From CAVSLM01 sp963728895 (GTDB lineage Bacteria > Pseudomonadota > Gammaproteobacteria > JBBQDK01), in the NCBI GenBank assembly GCA_963728895.1, contig CAVSLM010000011.1:62001-126000 (forward strand): 64,000 nucleotides of DNA, in the 5' to 3' direction. Shown here piece by piece: positions 9,018 to 16,540 of the stretch. The position numbers and the translations under genes are program-made. Numbering within the stretch: position 1 is the first letter of the stretch; each line of letters begins with the position of its first letter. Under the pieces are notes generated by a model. The model saw only the letters and a list, made by a program, of their open reading frames with translations. It made no database searches and was not told the origin of the DNA.

Positions 9018-11222
9018 TCAGGCGCCGGTACCCGGCAAAACAGCCGCGGACTCGCCCGCTGGGGCGGGCAGGCGCCGCAGGTCAAGGCAGTAGCGCGTGC
9101 AGGCTGCAGGCGGAGGCTCGCGCGGCTGCGGCACTCCCGCCGCGTCGGTGCACTGCACCACACAACGTTCCGCGCGGCGTGCCGCAGCGTCTTGCAGGTC
9201 CAGCGGCAGGCCCGGGTAAGGCGCGCCATCCGGACGCCACTCGTGCACGACGACGCGCAGCGCGGTATCGAGCGCCGGATGGCCCAGCACCACCTCCAGC
9301 GGCCCGTGTGCGCCGATGGCGGGATGCAGTCCGGCGTGGGGCACGAAGCTGCGATAGCGCAGCCCGATCACGCGTGCCGGTCCGCGCTCATCGCGCGCCG
9401 CGCGCAGCGGAACGCGAAAGCCGTCCACCGCAACCTGCCATCCCTCCAGGTCCTCGGTGCGTCCGGACAGCGGTCGCAGCAGCACTTGGAGGCGCGCGGT
9501 GCTGGCATCCACGAGGCGCGAACCACCGGCCTCCTGGGAGGCGACATCGCCCAGCAGCGGCCAGAATTCCAGTGCCCGCTCGAGCGCGAGCGCACAGCCG
9601 CCAAGCTCACCGGTGCCGACGATGCGCGCCTCGTCCTGCAGCAGGCACTCGATCAGCGGGGCACCGAGCCCGAGCCCTGCGGCCTGCAGATCTGCGAACA
9701 CCTCCCGCAGATCGTGGCGCAGGTAGAAGGGCAGTGCATAGCGATCGTGCAGGACGCTCCTGTGATCGATCAGCTCCGGCACCGGGTCGGAGATGGCGAG
9801 CATGGCCGCAAGGGCACGCAGCAGTACGGCCACGGCCGCCGAATACTCCGCAGTGCGCGCCATGCGAAATGCCCGCAGCTCCACCAGACCGAGCCGGCCG
9901 CGTCCCGGCAGGTGCGGGTTCCACAGCTTCTCGATGTTGAGCTCGCTGCGGTGCGGATTGCCGGAGGAATCGGAGAGGAACGGTTGGAGAGTACGCCACA
10001 GCACCTCGGGCGACGCTACGGGAGGGCGCTCGAGCTGCTCCAGTGCAACCGGGAGCTCGGCGAACGTTTCGCTCAAGCCCTCGTCCGCGCGCGGCGACTG
10101 GCCGGAGCTTCCGATGTAGTCCGGCGCAAACCAGAACGACAGCGCCGGGTGACGGTTGAGGTAGCGGATCAGGCGTGGCAGAAGCTGTGGTGCCTGGAAG
10201 AACGGACTGCGTTCGGGTGTCGGGCCGCCCAGCGTGTATTGTCCTCCGCCGCCGGAGTCCGACACCGCCCCGTTGTACTGCAGGCGATAGGGCGTGAGCG
10301 AGGTGCGCGCTGCGGCCGCAAAGAGCTCGCGGGCCTGGGTGTAGAACGCGCCGACCGTGGACGCGGGAGCCTGATTGACTTCCACCACGGCCGGGTCCGG
10401 CGTGAGCGTGGTGAACGCCACCTCACGATCCACCGGTGGCGGAAAACCGCGCAGGATCAGCGCCGGTAACTGGGCATCGCGCGCTGCGGCGCCGGCTGCC
10501 GCCAGGAAGACAGCGAACCTCGCGGTATCGGTGAAGGCGGGCAGTTCCACCCATGCCGTGCCTGCAGAGTCGCGCCCGATGATGACCAGCAGATCGCCGC
10601 CAGCTGCGAGCTCATCCACCAGGCCATGCAGCGGAACCCAGTTCTCGTGCACGCTGGGGCGATCGAGGCGCCCGTCGAGCTGCGCATCCGCATTCGGTTC
10701 GGTGCCATCGCAGCGCGCAACCAGGCGCAGGTTGGCATCGCCGCTCGCTGCAACCGCGCGTGCCACCCAGCCGTACCCGCCCAGCCCTTCGATCAGCAGC
10801 TCGCGAAAGCGCGCCGGCGCCGCCGTCGCACAGGGCTCGCAGCGCTCATCGAGCGGATCGGGGGGGCCGGACCACAGCGGCGTGCCGTCGCGGCGCGCGT
10901 AGAGACCCAGGCTCCAGCGTGCCAGCGGCTCGCCCCGGTACTGGCGGCCGAGTGTGCGCAACACTACTGCGCCCGGCGCCGGCACGCACAGCCGTCGCAG
11001 CAGTGCCCCCGCGCGCTGCTCCTTGTCGCCGCCGAGTGCCTGGTGCAGCCATTCCGGTGCCAGCGAAGCACGGTCGGTGAAGGTGGGCTCGGAACCGATC
11101 CAGATGTCCAGGCCGCGCGCAGCCACGGCGCCGTCGTGCTCGGCGATGGCTGCTTCCAGGCCGCCGGAACTCGGTGCCGCGCCGAATTCCGGGGCAGATG
11201 GCCTGGAGGTGCTCGATGACAT
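9018..11222 (-). CDS. stand-alone DUF2126 (amidoligase-related) protein
   Basis: A 734-residue protein matching the DUF2126 region normally found as the C-terminal part of large bacterial transglutaminase-like proteins. Recognisable blocks are GLDIWIGSEPTFTDR near the start, VVEVNQAPASTVGAFYTQAR, GQYTLGGPTPERSPFF, LSFWFAPDYIGSSGQSPR, LNIEKLWNPHLPGRG and EFWPLLGDVASQEAGG. DUF2126 has been linked to the ATP-grasp/amidoligase-type fold, so a peptide-bond-forming or modifying role is inferred. The N-terminal transglutaminase half is absent and no candidate for it lies nearby in the window. ATG 11222 gives a short low-complexity leader before the core. Confidence 0.85.
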   Translation of the reverse strand: MSSSTSRPSAPEFGAAPSSGGLEAAIAEHDGAVAARGLDIWIGSEPTFTDRASLAPEWLHQALGGDKEQRAGALLRRLCVPAPGAVVLRTLGRQYRGEPLARWSLGLYARRDGTPLWSGPPDPLDERCEPCATAAPARFRELLIEGLGGYGWVARAVAASGDANLRLVARCDGTEPNADAQLDGRLDRPSVHENWVPLHGLVDELAAGGDLLVIIGRDSAGTAWVELPAFTDTARFAVFLAAAGAAARDAQLPALILRGFPPPVDREVAFTTLTPDPAVVEVNQAPASTVGAFYTQARELFAAAARTSLTPYRLQYNGAVSDSGGGGQYTLGGPTPERSPFFQAPQLLPRLIRYLNRHPALSFWFAPDYIGSSGQSPRADEGLSETFAELPVALEQLERPPVASPEVLWRTLQPFLSDSSGNPHRSELNIEKLWNPHLPGRGRLGLVELRAFRMARTAEYSAAVAVLLRALAAMLAISDPVPELIDHRSVLHDRYALPFYLRHDLREVFADLQAAGLGLGAPLIECLLQDEARIVGTGELGGCALALERALEFWPLLGDVASQEAGGSRLVDASTARLQVLLRPLSGRTEDLEGWQVAVDGFRVPLRAARDERGPARVIGLRYRSFVPHAGLHPAIGAHGPLEVVLGHPALDTALRVVVHEWRPDGAPYPGLPLDLQDAAARRAERCVVQCTDAAGVPQPREPPPAACTRYCLDLRRLPAPAGESAAVLPGTGA

Positions 11223-11540
11223 CTATGTGCGGTTCCCGGATCCGAACGCGCGCGCCACTCGCGCCGTGGCCTGCGTGCATAGGGTGATGCGGTCAGGCTT
11301 GCACAGGACCTGCGCTTGCGGCGCACGGCTGACGCCGAGACGGGTGCTGACGTACACGGTTCCGGTGCGCGCGATTGCCGGTGCTCAGAGGTGATAGGGA
11401 CAATGTTACACCGGTGGCGATACTCGACTGAATCGCAAAATGACTCGGTGCAGATGCTCGACGCCCGGTGTCTGCGGTGTAAAGCGACTGGCGATGGACA
11501 GCGCGTAGCAATCCGTCATGTGCACCGCGCTCGTCAGCGC

Positions 11541-11569
11541 CTTGCTTTTTCGGGGTTCGCCCCCATTTA
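11541..11569 (+). promoter_or_regulatory. sigma-32-type heat-shock promoter of hsp20
   Basis: CTTGCTT at 11541-11547 and CCCCATTTA at 11561-11569 are separated by 13 nt. This fits the RpoH consensus (CTTGAA, 13-17 nt, CCCCATNT) with few mismatches. It lies about 90 nt upstream of the small heat-shock gene, so transcription would start near 11576. Confidence 0.65.
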
Positions 11570-11626
11570 CAACAGTGAGGAACGATGCGACTGCCCGCAG
11601 GGCGGGTGATCGCACCGCTATGCAGG

Positions 11627-11653
11627 TTCGGGCCTATGTATGCCCGAAGGAGG
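11627..11653 (+). promoter_or_regulatory. hairpin abutting the hsp20 ribosome site, possible RNA thermometer
   Basis: TTCGGGC (11627-11633) can pair with GCCCGAA (11642-11648) around an 8-nt loop. The right arm ends directly against the strong Shine-Dalgarno AAGGAGG (11647-11653), sharing its first two A. A smaller stem (CCCGC/GCGGG) lies upstream. Small heat-shock genes often use such 5' UTR structures as thermosensors; that role is inferred here. Confidence 0.4.
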
Positions 11654-11659
11654 TACGAA

Positions 11660-12166
11660 ATGGCCACCACTGAGAAAACCGAACATGTCCCGGTCGTGCA
11701 TGAAAGGCCAAGATCCCGTTGGCTGCAGCGCTTCATGGGCAGAAACCTCGATCCCTTCGAGGAGATGGATGAGATGTTCGAGCGATTGATGGGCCGCGGA
11801 CGCATGCCCCTTGCGACATGGTTGCCGCAGGGGTGGGGTGCGACTGTCCCGCGAGTCGATGTCATCGACCGCGAGCAGGAGATCGTGGTCCGCGCCGAAG
11901 TCCCGGGGCTGCGCGCGCAAGACCTGGATGTTTCCCTGAGCGGTAACCTGCTTACCCTGCGCGGTGTAACTCATCATGAGGAGAAGCAGGAGCAAGGCGA
12001 GTACTACTACTGCGAGACCAGCCAGGGCGAGTTCGCTCGCACGCTGCGTCTGCCCGCCGAGGTGGACGCTGTCAAAGCCAAGGCCACCTACAAGGACGGC
12101 ATCGTGGAGCTGGTGCTGCCCAAGTCCGAGGGGGCCCAACGTCAGAAGATCGAGGTCACCGGCTGA
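11660..12166 (+). CDS. Hsp20/alpha-crystallin family small heat-shock protein
   Basis: A 168-residue holdase chaperone. An N-terminal region with DPFEEMDEMFERLMGR precedes an alpha-crystallin domain (about 62-160): VPRVDVIDREQEIVVRAEVPG, the LSGNLLTLRG block, GEFARTLRLPAEVD and the conserved ATYKDGIVELVLPK. The ATG at 11660 has an ideal AAGGAGG six nt upstream; an in-frame upstream extension lacks these features. The gene is preceded by a sigma-32-type promoter and followed by a strong GC hairpin, so it is probably monocistronic and heat-induced. Confidence 0.95.
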   Translation: MATTEKTEHVPVVHERPRSRWLQRFMGRNLDPFEEMDEMFERLMGRGRMPLATWLPQGWGATVPRVDVIDREQEIVVRAEVPGLRAQDLDVSLSGNLLTLRGVTHHEEKQEQGEYYYCETSQGEFARTLRLPAEVDAVKAKATYKDGIVELVLPKSEGAQRQKIEVTG

Positions 12167-12174
12167 CCCCGAGC

Positions 12175-12204
12175 CCGGGGCGGAGCGAGCGTGCTCCGCC
12201 CCGG
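12175..12204 (+). terminator. GC-rich hairpin downstream of hsp20
   Basis: A perfect 12-bp inverted repeat (CCGGGGCGGAGC with its complement, 6-nt loop) starts 9 nt after the hsp20 stop codon. There is no T-run, so it may act with other factors or mainly stabilise the mRNA. Confidence 0.55.
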
Positions 12205-12244
12205 ACGCACACCTTGCCGAGGTTGGCGGCCGTCCCGTCTGTCC

Positions 12245-13174
12245 ATGGCAACGAGCGCTGAGCTGAAGGCACTGGTCGCCACGCTCTGGCCGCGAGTGCG
12301 GGAGCAAAGCGCACGCGCGCAGGCACGGGGTGCGCTGGAGGAGCTTGCCACCGAGGAAATTCGTGTCGAGGACGGCGGGGTGCGCTTCGTGCTGCGCCAG
12401 GTTTCGAGCCGGCGACGCAAGGAACGCGCGCGCAAGGCGCTGCGCAAGAGCCCTGCACCGGCCGATCCGTTCGTGCCCGGCGAACCCGACCTGTTCGTTG
12501 CCGACCTGGGTCCACAACACCGGTGCCTGCTGAACAAGTTCAACGTGTTCGAAAACCACGTGCTGATTGTCACGCGCACGTTCGAGCACCAGGAAACCCT
12601 GCTCACGCAGGGCGATCTGCGGGCACTGTGGATCTGCATGGGCGCGGTCGACGGGCTCGGGTTCTACAACGGCGGCGAGGTCGCCGGTGCCAGCCAGCCC
12701 CACAAGCATCTGCAGCTGGTTCCCCTGCCGATGGCTTCCGATGCTCCGGGCGTTCCCATCGAGCGCGCCCTGGGCGGGCTCCAGCCGGCCGGACAGGCGG
12801 TAAGCGCGTCGGGTTTGCCGTTTGGCCACGCGCTGGTGTGGCTGGAGCCGGAGCTTGCCGGGGATCCGGAACGCGCTGCCGCGCGCAGCTCCGGTTACTA
12901 CCAGATGCTGCTGGCGGCCACCGGACTGTGTGGGCTGCGCCAGCACGATGCGCTGCGCCAGTCTGCGCCCTACAATCTCCTGGTCACCCGGCGCTGGATG
13001 CTGCTGGTGCCGCGTACGCGCGAGCGCTGCCTGGGGGTTTCCGTCAACGCGCTGGGTTTTGCGGGTTCGCTGCTGGTGCGCGACTCCGCGCAACTCGAGG
13101 CGGTTCGCGCCTACGGCCCGATGGGCGTGCTGCGCGACGTCGCCGGTCCCCGGCGCGGGCGGAGCGGACAGTAG
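12245..13174 (+). CDS. ATP adenylyltransferase (Ap4A phosphorylase-like)
   Basis: A 309-residue histidine-triad-superfamily enzyme like yeast APA1/APA2, which splits Ap4A with phosphate to ADP and ATP. Key blocks are HRCLLNKFNVFENHVLIVT, FEHQETLLTQ, GFYNGGEVAGASQPHKHLQ with the catalytic HKHLQLVP element, and a C-terminal YNLLVTRRWMLLVPR region that resembles the ATP-adenylyltransferase C-domain. The start at 12245 is the first ATG before a plausible helix; no strong ribosome site is seen. It follows hsp20 after a terminator-like hairpin. Ap4A is a stress alarmone, so the pairing with a heat-shock gene is suggestive only. Confidence 0.87.
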   Translation: MATSAELKALVATLWPRVREQSARAQARGALEELATEEIRVEDGGVRFVLRQVSSRRRKERARKALRKSPAPADPFVPGEPDLFVADLGPQHRCLLNKFNVFENHVLIVTRTFEHQETLLTQGDLRALWICMGAVDGLGFYNGGEVAGASQPHKHLQLVPLPMASDAPGVPIERALGGLQPAGQAVSASGLPFGHALVWLEPELAGDPERAAARSSGYYQMLLAATGLCGLRQHDALRQSAPYNLLVTRRWMLLVPRTRERCLGVSVNALGFAGSLLVRDSAQLEAVRAYGPMGVLRDVAGPRRGRSGQ

Positions 13175-13337
13175 CCTCATCTCTCCTGTGCACGCTGCTC
13201 GTCGGCGTCCAGCGGAATTGATTGCGTGCCGGTCAACCGCGGGCAAGGTGGCAGCGCCACGGCGTTGGGCCATACTTTGCGTTATTCGTCTCCACGGCCG
13301 GACCAAAGGTGAGGACCGCTTGGATCGCAGGCACGAC

Positions 13338-14006
13338 ATGACCCGATTCCGTGCTGCCACGGTGGCGACGCTCGTGCGAGCACTGTTCGCTTGCAGCGCC
13401 TGGCTGCTCGGTGCGGTCGGAGCCTCGGCCGAAGAGCCGCAGCCTGCGGCCGGTGTCGTTCTGGTGGCCAGTGCCCGGCTGGTGGACCCGCTGTTCCGGC
13501 ACGCGGTGGTGCTGCTTTGCCACCACGGGGAGGACGGCAGCCTTGGCGTGGTGATGAACCGTCCGAGTCCGCACACCCTGAAGGAGCTGTTCCCTGATGT
13601 CGGCACGCTTCGCGCCCGCTCACCCAAGCTCTTCGTGGGCGGACCGGTCGCTACCGACACGCTGCTGTTTCTGCTGCGCGGCGGCAAGGGCGCGCCCAAG
13701 CGCGCCCTACCGGTGCTCGGCAACCTGTATCTCAGCGCCGACCGCAAGCTGCTCGAGAAACTGGTGGAGCACGAGCAGCAAGCCTCCGACCTGCGCGTGT
13801 TCGTCGGCCACGCGGGCTGGATGCCCACGCAGCTCGACATGGAGATCGAGGCTGGTGCCTGGCACCTGATCCGCATCGACCCGAGTGGCTTGTTGGAGCG
13901 CCCGCCCGAGGAGCTGTGGAGCGACCTGAACGACCTGCTGACCGGGCGCTGGGCGCACAGTAGCGGTTGTCTGGTTTTCACGCCGGGGTGTTTCGCACCG
14001 GGCTGA
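13338..14006 (+). CDS. YqgE/AlgH family protein with signal peptide
   Basis: A 222-residue protein with the YqgE/AlgH (DUF179) fold: VVLVASARLVDPLFRHAVV, SLGVVMNRPS, LFVGGPVATDTL, RVFVGHAGWMPTQLDMEIE and AWHLIRIDP. The usual family members are cytoplasmic and start at the first of these strands. Here about 32 residues precede it, with a positive start and a hydrophobic core ending in a signal-peptidase-like GASA-EE. Export to the periplasm is therefore predicted. The function of the family is unclear. It reads with the Ap4A phosphorylase but after a 160-nt gap. Confidence 0.85.
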   Translation: MTRFRAATVATLVRALFACSAWLLGAVGASAEEPQPAAGVVLVASARLVDPLFRHAVVLLCHHGEDGSLGVVMNRPSPHTLKELFPDVGTLRARSPKLFVGGPVATDTLLFLLRGGKGAPKRALPVLGNLYLSADRKLLEKLVEHEQQASDLRVFVGHAGWMPTQLDMEIEAGAWHLIRIDPSGLLERPPEELWSDLNDLLTGRWAHSSGCLVFTPGCFAPG

Positions 14007-14028
14007 GGGTGCGTTGCGCCCGAGGCCG

Positions 14029-14559
14029 TCAGGCCGGGTGGTAGCCTTCCGGCGATTCCAGCCAAACGACCTCCTCGGGCGTGCTGGCGCGCCCCAGGAC
14101 GGCGTTGCGATGCGGGAAGCGGCCGAAACGGCGCACCACCTCACGATGGTGACACGCCCACTTCAGGTTGCTCTTCAGGCCCGCGGCTTCGAACAGCGCG
14201 ACGGATCGCTCCTGGTCCGCCATGCGCTCGCTGTGCATGTAGGGCAGGTAGAGAAACGCCTTGCCGGCGTCCTCCAGCCCGGCGTCGAATCCGCGCTCGA
14301 TCGCCCTTGCAGCCACTGCGCGTGCAGCCGACTCGCCGGCGAAGGCCTGCGCCGTGCCGCGGAACATGTTCAGAGGGAACTGATCGAGCACGATGGTGAG
14401 CGCCAGCGCACCTGCGGGTGTTTCCTCCCAGGCCGTCAGGCGGCCGGCGATCGCCGCCCGCCACGTCGCCCGGAAGCCTTCGCGAATTTCCGTGTCGAGC
14501 GCTGAAGCGGCATCGAACCACTGCGGGCGCACGCGCTCGGAGAACCAGAACGTGAGCAC
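14029..14559 (-). CDS. DUF924 family protein
   Basis: A 176-residue cytoplasmic protein of the DUF924 (YpfJ-like TPR-fold) family. Typical blocks are the N-terminal LTFWFSERVRPQWF, TIVLDQFPLNMFRGTAQAFA, FLYLPYMHSERMADQERSV and FPHRNAVLGRASTPEE. The frame is closed by a stop nine codons upstream, and the GTG at 14559 begins where family members begin, so GTG is the likely start. The function is unknown. It converges with the AlgH-like gene across 22 nt. Confidence 0.88.
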   Translation of the reverse strand: MLTFWFSERVRPQWFDAASALDTEIREGFRATWRAAIAGRLTAWEETPAGALALTIVLDQFPLNMFRGTAQAFAGESAARAVAARAIERGFDAGLEDAGKAFLYLPYMHSERMADQERSVALFEAAGLKSNLKWACHHREVVRRFGRFPHRNAVLGRASTPEEVVWLESPEGYHPA

Positions 14560-15101
14560 CGCCTCCGCCGTGGTCGGGTGGCTCGCTCACGTCCTTCCCC
14601 CGTGGCCGCGGGGCAAGTCGTGCCTGCCGTGCGGGATGCGCGGGCTTGCAGGAAAGAAAATCTTCATGGCGCGAATTTCACGCTGCGCGGCAACTCGGTT
14701 TGGCCTTTCCGCCAATGGTTGCCGCAAGGAGTGAAAAAGCAACTCCTTCCAGGCCAGGCGCCGGCATTGGTGTTGGGACGGGGAACCCATCTGGTGCATA
14801 TGAGACGCTACGCCTCCAACAGGTGCGCATCCGGTGCCCCGCGACATGGGTGGCGATGAGCACATGGCATCCGCTGTGCGCGCGCGGGAGCAGTCGATTG
14901 CGCCCGCAAGCGCTTGTTCAAGTGGGCATTCGCGTCCTCGGATTAGAGCGCCTGGGAAGCCTCGCATGCAGCGGGCCCGACGGGAGTGCGCCGAGGGGAT
15001 TGGCGGGCGGAATGCACGAACAAATGGCATGGTTCTTGTTTCCGGTTCATCAGGGAAACCCTTTGTGGTTTCCTCCACCCGGCATCCGAGGAGAGGCCAC
15101 C
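14560..15101. other. intergenic stretch without a recognised gene
   Basis: No frame in these 542 bases shows a recognisable family or convincing codon use. It holds the divergent upstream regions of the DUF924 gene and of the small gene at 15102. A Shine-Dalgarno-like gaggagagg lies at 15088-15096. Nothing else is supported. Confidence 0.4.
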
Positions 15102-15293
15102 ATGAAACGCACCCGCTATACCGACGACAGCTACCTGCTGCACGAGGACAGTGACTACGAACCCTATGGCCTGGATCCGCGCGTGTGCGAGGAGGCCCTT
15201 GCGCTGCAACAACTCCCGGTCACGCCCTCCGAGCCGCGCGACGACCCCTACCGGATATTCGTGATCAGCGAGATGCTGCGCAGGCTGGGTTGA
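15102..15293 (+). CDS. small acidic hypothetical protein
   Basis: A 63-residue protein, not recognised. It begins MKRTRYTDDSYLLHEDSDYE and continues with PYGLDPRVCEEALALQQLP and a C-terminal DPYRIFVISEMLRRLG. The ribosome site gaggagagg, about 6 nt before the ATG, is good and codon use is normal, so it is probably real. The frame is open far upstream, but that part is unlike protein. No membrane segment or signal is present. Confidence 0.6.
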   Translation: MKRTRYTDDSYLLHEDSDYEPYGLDPRVCEEALALQQLPVTPSEPRDDPYRIFVISEMLRRLG

Positions 15294-15331
15294 TCGCCGC
15301 ATACGTGCCGGCTTGCCCTGCGCGGCTGCGG

Positions 15332-15640
15332 TCAGGCCCGACCTACGTTGGTATCCTGCGGCGAGTGGTAGTAGTCGCTCTGCTCGGCGAACTCGCGGAT
15401 TTCCTCGAGCATGGCGCGCAGGCGCTGCTCGGCGGTGCTCACCTCGGCACAGGATTCGCACATCGGATCGCCGCAGGGCTGGCGCGAATAGAGCCAGAAC
15501 TGCACGGCTCCGGCGAGCAGCCCCGAAGCAACATCCCAGGATCCTGCATCCGGATTCACATCCAGTAGACGATTGCCCAGGTCCACGGCCTGCTCGGCGG
15601 CCTCATCGAAGATGGACGGGTCTTGGTCGGTGTCTGCCAT
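15332..15640 (-). CDS. conserved-looking hypothetical protein with Cys cluster
   Basis: A 102-residue acidic protein. Residues about 30-50 are mildly hydrophobic (ASGLLAGAVQFWLYSRQ), followed by CGDPMCESC, a CX4CX2C cluster that could bind a metal or form disulfides, and a helix TAEQRLRAMLEEIREFAEQ. I do not recognise the family. It converges with the small gene at 15102. Confidence 0.6.
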   Translation of the reverse strand: MADTDQDPSIFDEAAEQAVDLGNRLLDVNPDAGSWDVASGLLAGAVQFWLYSRQPCGDPMCESCAEVSTAEQRLRAMLEEIREFAEQSDYYHSPQDTNVGRA

Positions 15641-15845
15641 GCTCGGGTCCCATGTGCGGATAGCGACAGCATTCTACCGCCTGAGGCGCCTGCTCTGGCA
15701 TCCCTTGGCGCAGGTCCGCTTTCCCTCGGCCACCCGCTGATAATAGCCCTGCCGGGGCCTCACCACAGAATCTCATCACCAGACGACCGCTGAGGAGCCA
15801 GGTCCTCCGCGCGATCCATTCACTTACTCGCCAGCCGCTCGCTAG

Positions 15846-16254
15846 CTGTAGTGTTGCGTTCTGTTTGGAACTTAAGCGGCGATTGGCGCGAATGACCTTC
15901 TGCAGGATATCGCGAGCGCTCCTGGTCCGGATGAATCGCCTGGGCCTGGTGTCGTGAATTGGCGAGGTACTCGTCGATGGCGGTCACCAGTGCCGTAGGG
16001 CGGATAAGCGCAGCGCATCCGCCACCCAGCCACCTCTGGTTCAAAATCCGACTCCGGGACGCCCATTGCCTCCCCGTTTCCCCACGACGCCTGATCCCCT
16101 TCGCAATCCACTCAGCACGCGAAACGCGACGGGAGCGAAACGGCTTCGTGCACTCCTGACGCCGGCCGATCATGAATGGCGGATGCGCTGCGCTTATCCG
16201 CCCTACATCCATGTGAAGGCTCAAATGTCTCGTCAAGATTGCACCACTACACTA
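15846..16254. repeat. repeat A, copy 1 (about 400 bp)
   Basis: This segment is about 90% identical by eye to 24806-25205. Its ends look like terminal inverted repeats: TGTAGTGTTGC on the left and GCACCACTACA on the right. Inside are two perfect 29-base inverted arms at 15995-16023 and 16178-16206, each beginning or ending with GTAGGGCGGAT, a motif known from REP/RAYT-associated repeats. It encodes no credible protein and resembles a non-autonomous mobile repeat. It abuts repeat B. Confidence 0.75.
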
Positions 16255-16294
16255 GCTGATGAGATTTCCGGGTTAACCCGGAAATCTCATCAGC
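16255..16294. repeat. perfect 40-base palindrome at the A/B junction
   Basis: GCTGATGAGATTTCCGGGTT is followed immediately by its exact complement, centred on a TTAA at 16273-16276. It looks like two B-type ends fused head to head over one shared TTAA. Such a sequence can extrude as a cruciform. Confidence 0.85.
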
Positions 16295-16507
16295 ATCCCG
16301 GGAGCTGGAGGAATTCGCAGCCGTCCTGGCGCGAAAGTGGTAGCCGTAGCTACCACTTGAGTGAAGACCAAGCCGGGGCGAGCGAGAAACCACCAGAACC
16401 GGGATAGGCCGGCGGCGTAAACACTGTGTCAGGTTCGGCGATCGTGAAGCAGGCCAGATCTTCCCTGCCATCCATTCACTGACCGGCTGGTGAGATTTCC
16501 GGGTTAA
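16273..16507 (+). repeat. repeat B, copy 1: 235-bp MITE-like element
   Basis: The element starts TTAACCCGGAAATCTCATC and ends with the complement, GATTTCCGGGTTAA, giving 22-base terminal inverted repeats with one mismatch and TTAA at both ends. It has no coding capacity. Its interior aligns along its whole length with the complement of 26000-26232, and its first ~45 bases with 25206-25250. Confidence 0.75.
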
Positions 16508-16540
16508 GCTCTGCTCAGGTCTCATCGAGGAGGAGCGGGC

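Noticed and set aside
7995..10469. 824-codon plus-strand frame opposite sixA and DUF2126
   Set aside because: Composition is typical of an antisense shadow; both minus-strand genes have clear families.
14646..15101. Long N-terminal extension of the 63-residue protein at 15102
   Set aside because: The upstream part has no protein-like features, while a good ribosome site lies directly before ATG 15102.
15995..16206. Inverted arms as a CRISPR-like or attachment structure
   Set aside because: There are only two inverted copies per element and no regular spacing or spacers; a REP-like structure explains them.
15820..16236. Minus-strand frame through repeat A as a transposase remnant
   Set aside because: It has no catalytic motif, and the reading frame is not kept between the two copies as expected for a coding gene; it is better read as a non-coding repeat.
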